From contig JAFKLV010000107.1 of assembly GCA_017304125.1 (NCBI GenBank), positions 1 to 6,397 on the forward strand: a DNA stretch of 6,397 bases, in the 5' to 3' direction. Made by a program: the position numbers and the translations under genes. The notes beneath the pieces are model-generated. The model did not search any database. It saw nothing but the letters and a program-made list of their open reading frames with translations, and was not told the origin of the DNA. The stretch comes from Sphingomonadales bacterium. GTDB lineage: Bacteria > Pseudomonadota > Alphaproteobacteria > Sphingomonadales > Sphingomonadaceae. This document shows, one piece after another, positions 5,970-6,397 of the stretch. Each line of letters opens with the position of its first letter. Within the stretch, counting starts at the first letter, position 1.

Positions 5970-6397
5970 ATGAAGGTTCATGGGCAAAAGGCTGGCTGGC
6001 TATCGGCGGCAAGCATGCTGGCGGCGCTCGCCGCCACGATGTCGGCATCGCCGGCGCTGGCGCAGGCACAACCACAGCCGCAGGACGCGGCGGCACAACC
6101 CGCCGATGGCGGCAGCGATATCGTCGTTTCTGGCTATCGCTATCTCGCCGAGGATACCAGCGGCACCACCGGGTTGCCGCTGCCGATCGAGGAAGTGCCG
6201 CAGTCGATCAGCCTCGTCAGCCAGGACTTTCTCAAGGCCGCCGATCTCAAATCACTGGGCGAGGTCGCGCAATATTCGCCGGGCGCGTTGTTCGCCGGCA
6301 ATCAGGAAGGGTTTGGCAGCATCGTCAAGCTGCGCGGCTTCACCGCGGGCAGCGCGGTCGACGGATTGACGGTCGGCATGCTCGATTACGATCCCGA
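5970..6397 (+). CDS. TonB-dependent outer-membrane receptor, N-terminal part (runs off the edge)
   Basis: The first 142 codons of a TonB-dependent receptor are present; the C-terminal barrel lies beyond the window. A signal peptide (MKVHGQKAGW to ALA at 29-31) precedes a Gln/Ala/Pro-rich linker (32-49). A TonB box, DIVVSGY (50-56), is followed by the start of the plug domain: IEEVPQSISLVSQDFL (73-88), SLGEVAQYSPGA (95-106) and VKLRGF (119-124). No STN signalling domain precedes the TonB box, so it is not a transducer-type receptor. The VPQSISLVS and LRGF signatures resemble the siderophore (FhuA-like) receptor family, but in alphaproteobacteria such receptors often import other compounds. The neighbouring peptidases and epimerase suggest a peptide-like substrate, which is inference. 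Copy B of the operator-like element lies about 85 bp upstream. The reading frame has no stop before the window ends. Confidence 0.9.
   Translation, partial: MKVHGQKAGWLSAASMLAALAATMSASPALAQAQPQPQDAAAQPADGGSDIVVSGYRYLAEDTSGTTGLPLPIEEVPQSISLVSQDFLKAADLKSLGEVAQYSPGALFAGNQEGFGSIVKLRGFTAGSAVDGLTVGMLDYDP

Overview
The window is GC-rich, densely coded DNA that most resembles an alphaproteobacterium of the Sphingomonas group. This rests on codon use, a TonB-dependent receptor with an alphaproteobacterial TonB box (DIVVSGY), and secreted M20 and M28 peptidases of the kind common in sphingomonads. The assignment is from pattern recognition, not a search. There are six protein genes: five on the minus strand and one on the plus strand that runs off the right edge. 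I see no RNA genes, mobile elements, CRISPR arrays or long repeats.

Layout, left to right. A short stand-alone GAF-domain protein (15-551, minus) has a recognisable promoter and a strong ribosome binding site, which put its start at an ATG inside the longest possible reading frame. About 120 bp separate it from a compact minus-strand block. In transcription order this block is a dipeptide epimerase of the enolase superfamily (3722-4783), an M28 aminopeptidase-type enzyme with a PA insert and signal peptide (2142-3725, overlapping the epimerase stop by ATGA), and an M20 peptidase with a signal peptide (676-2085). Next is a MurR/RpiR-family regulator (4872-5801, minus). Divergent from it is the start of a TonB-dependent outer-membrane receptor (5970 to the edge, plus).

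How the genes may work together (inference): the receptor would bring a peptide-like compound across the outer membrane. The two exported peptidases would trim it in the periplasm. The cytoplasmic epimerase would invert a stereocentre of the resulting dipeptide, and the RpiR-type protein would sense an intermediate. No inner-membrane permease is visible, so at least one part lies outside the window or elsewhere in the genome.

The most interesting signal is non-coding. Two copies of the same composite element, GTTAGTT-N20-GACAGAAA followed by an A/T-rich tail ending in TCA, flank the regulator gene exactly. One lies just past its stop and the other just upstream of its start. They point outward, one toward the epimerase operon and one toward the receptor gene, and each includes a -35-like hexamer (TAGACA / TTGACA). 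I read them as the shared promoter/operator sites that make this a regulon.
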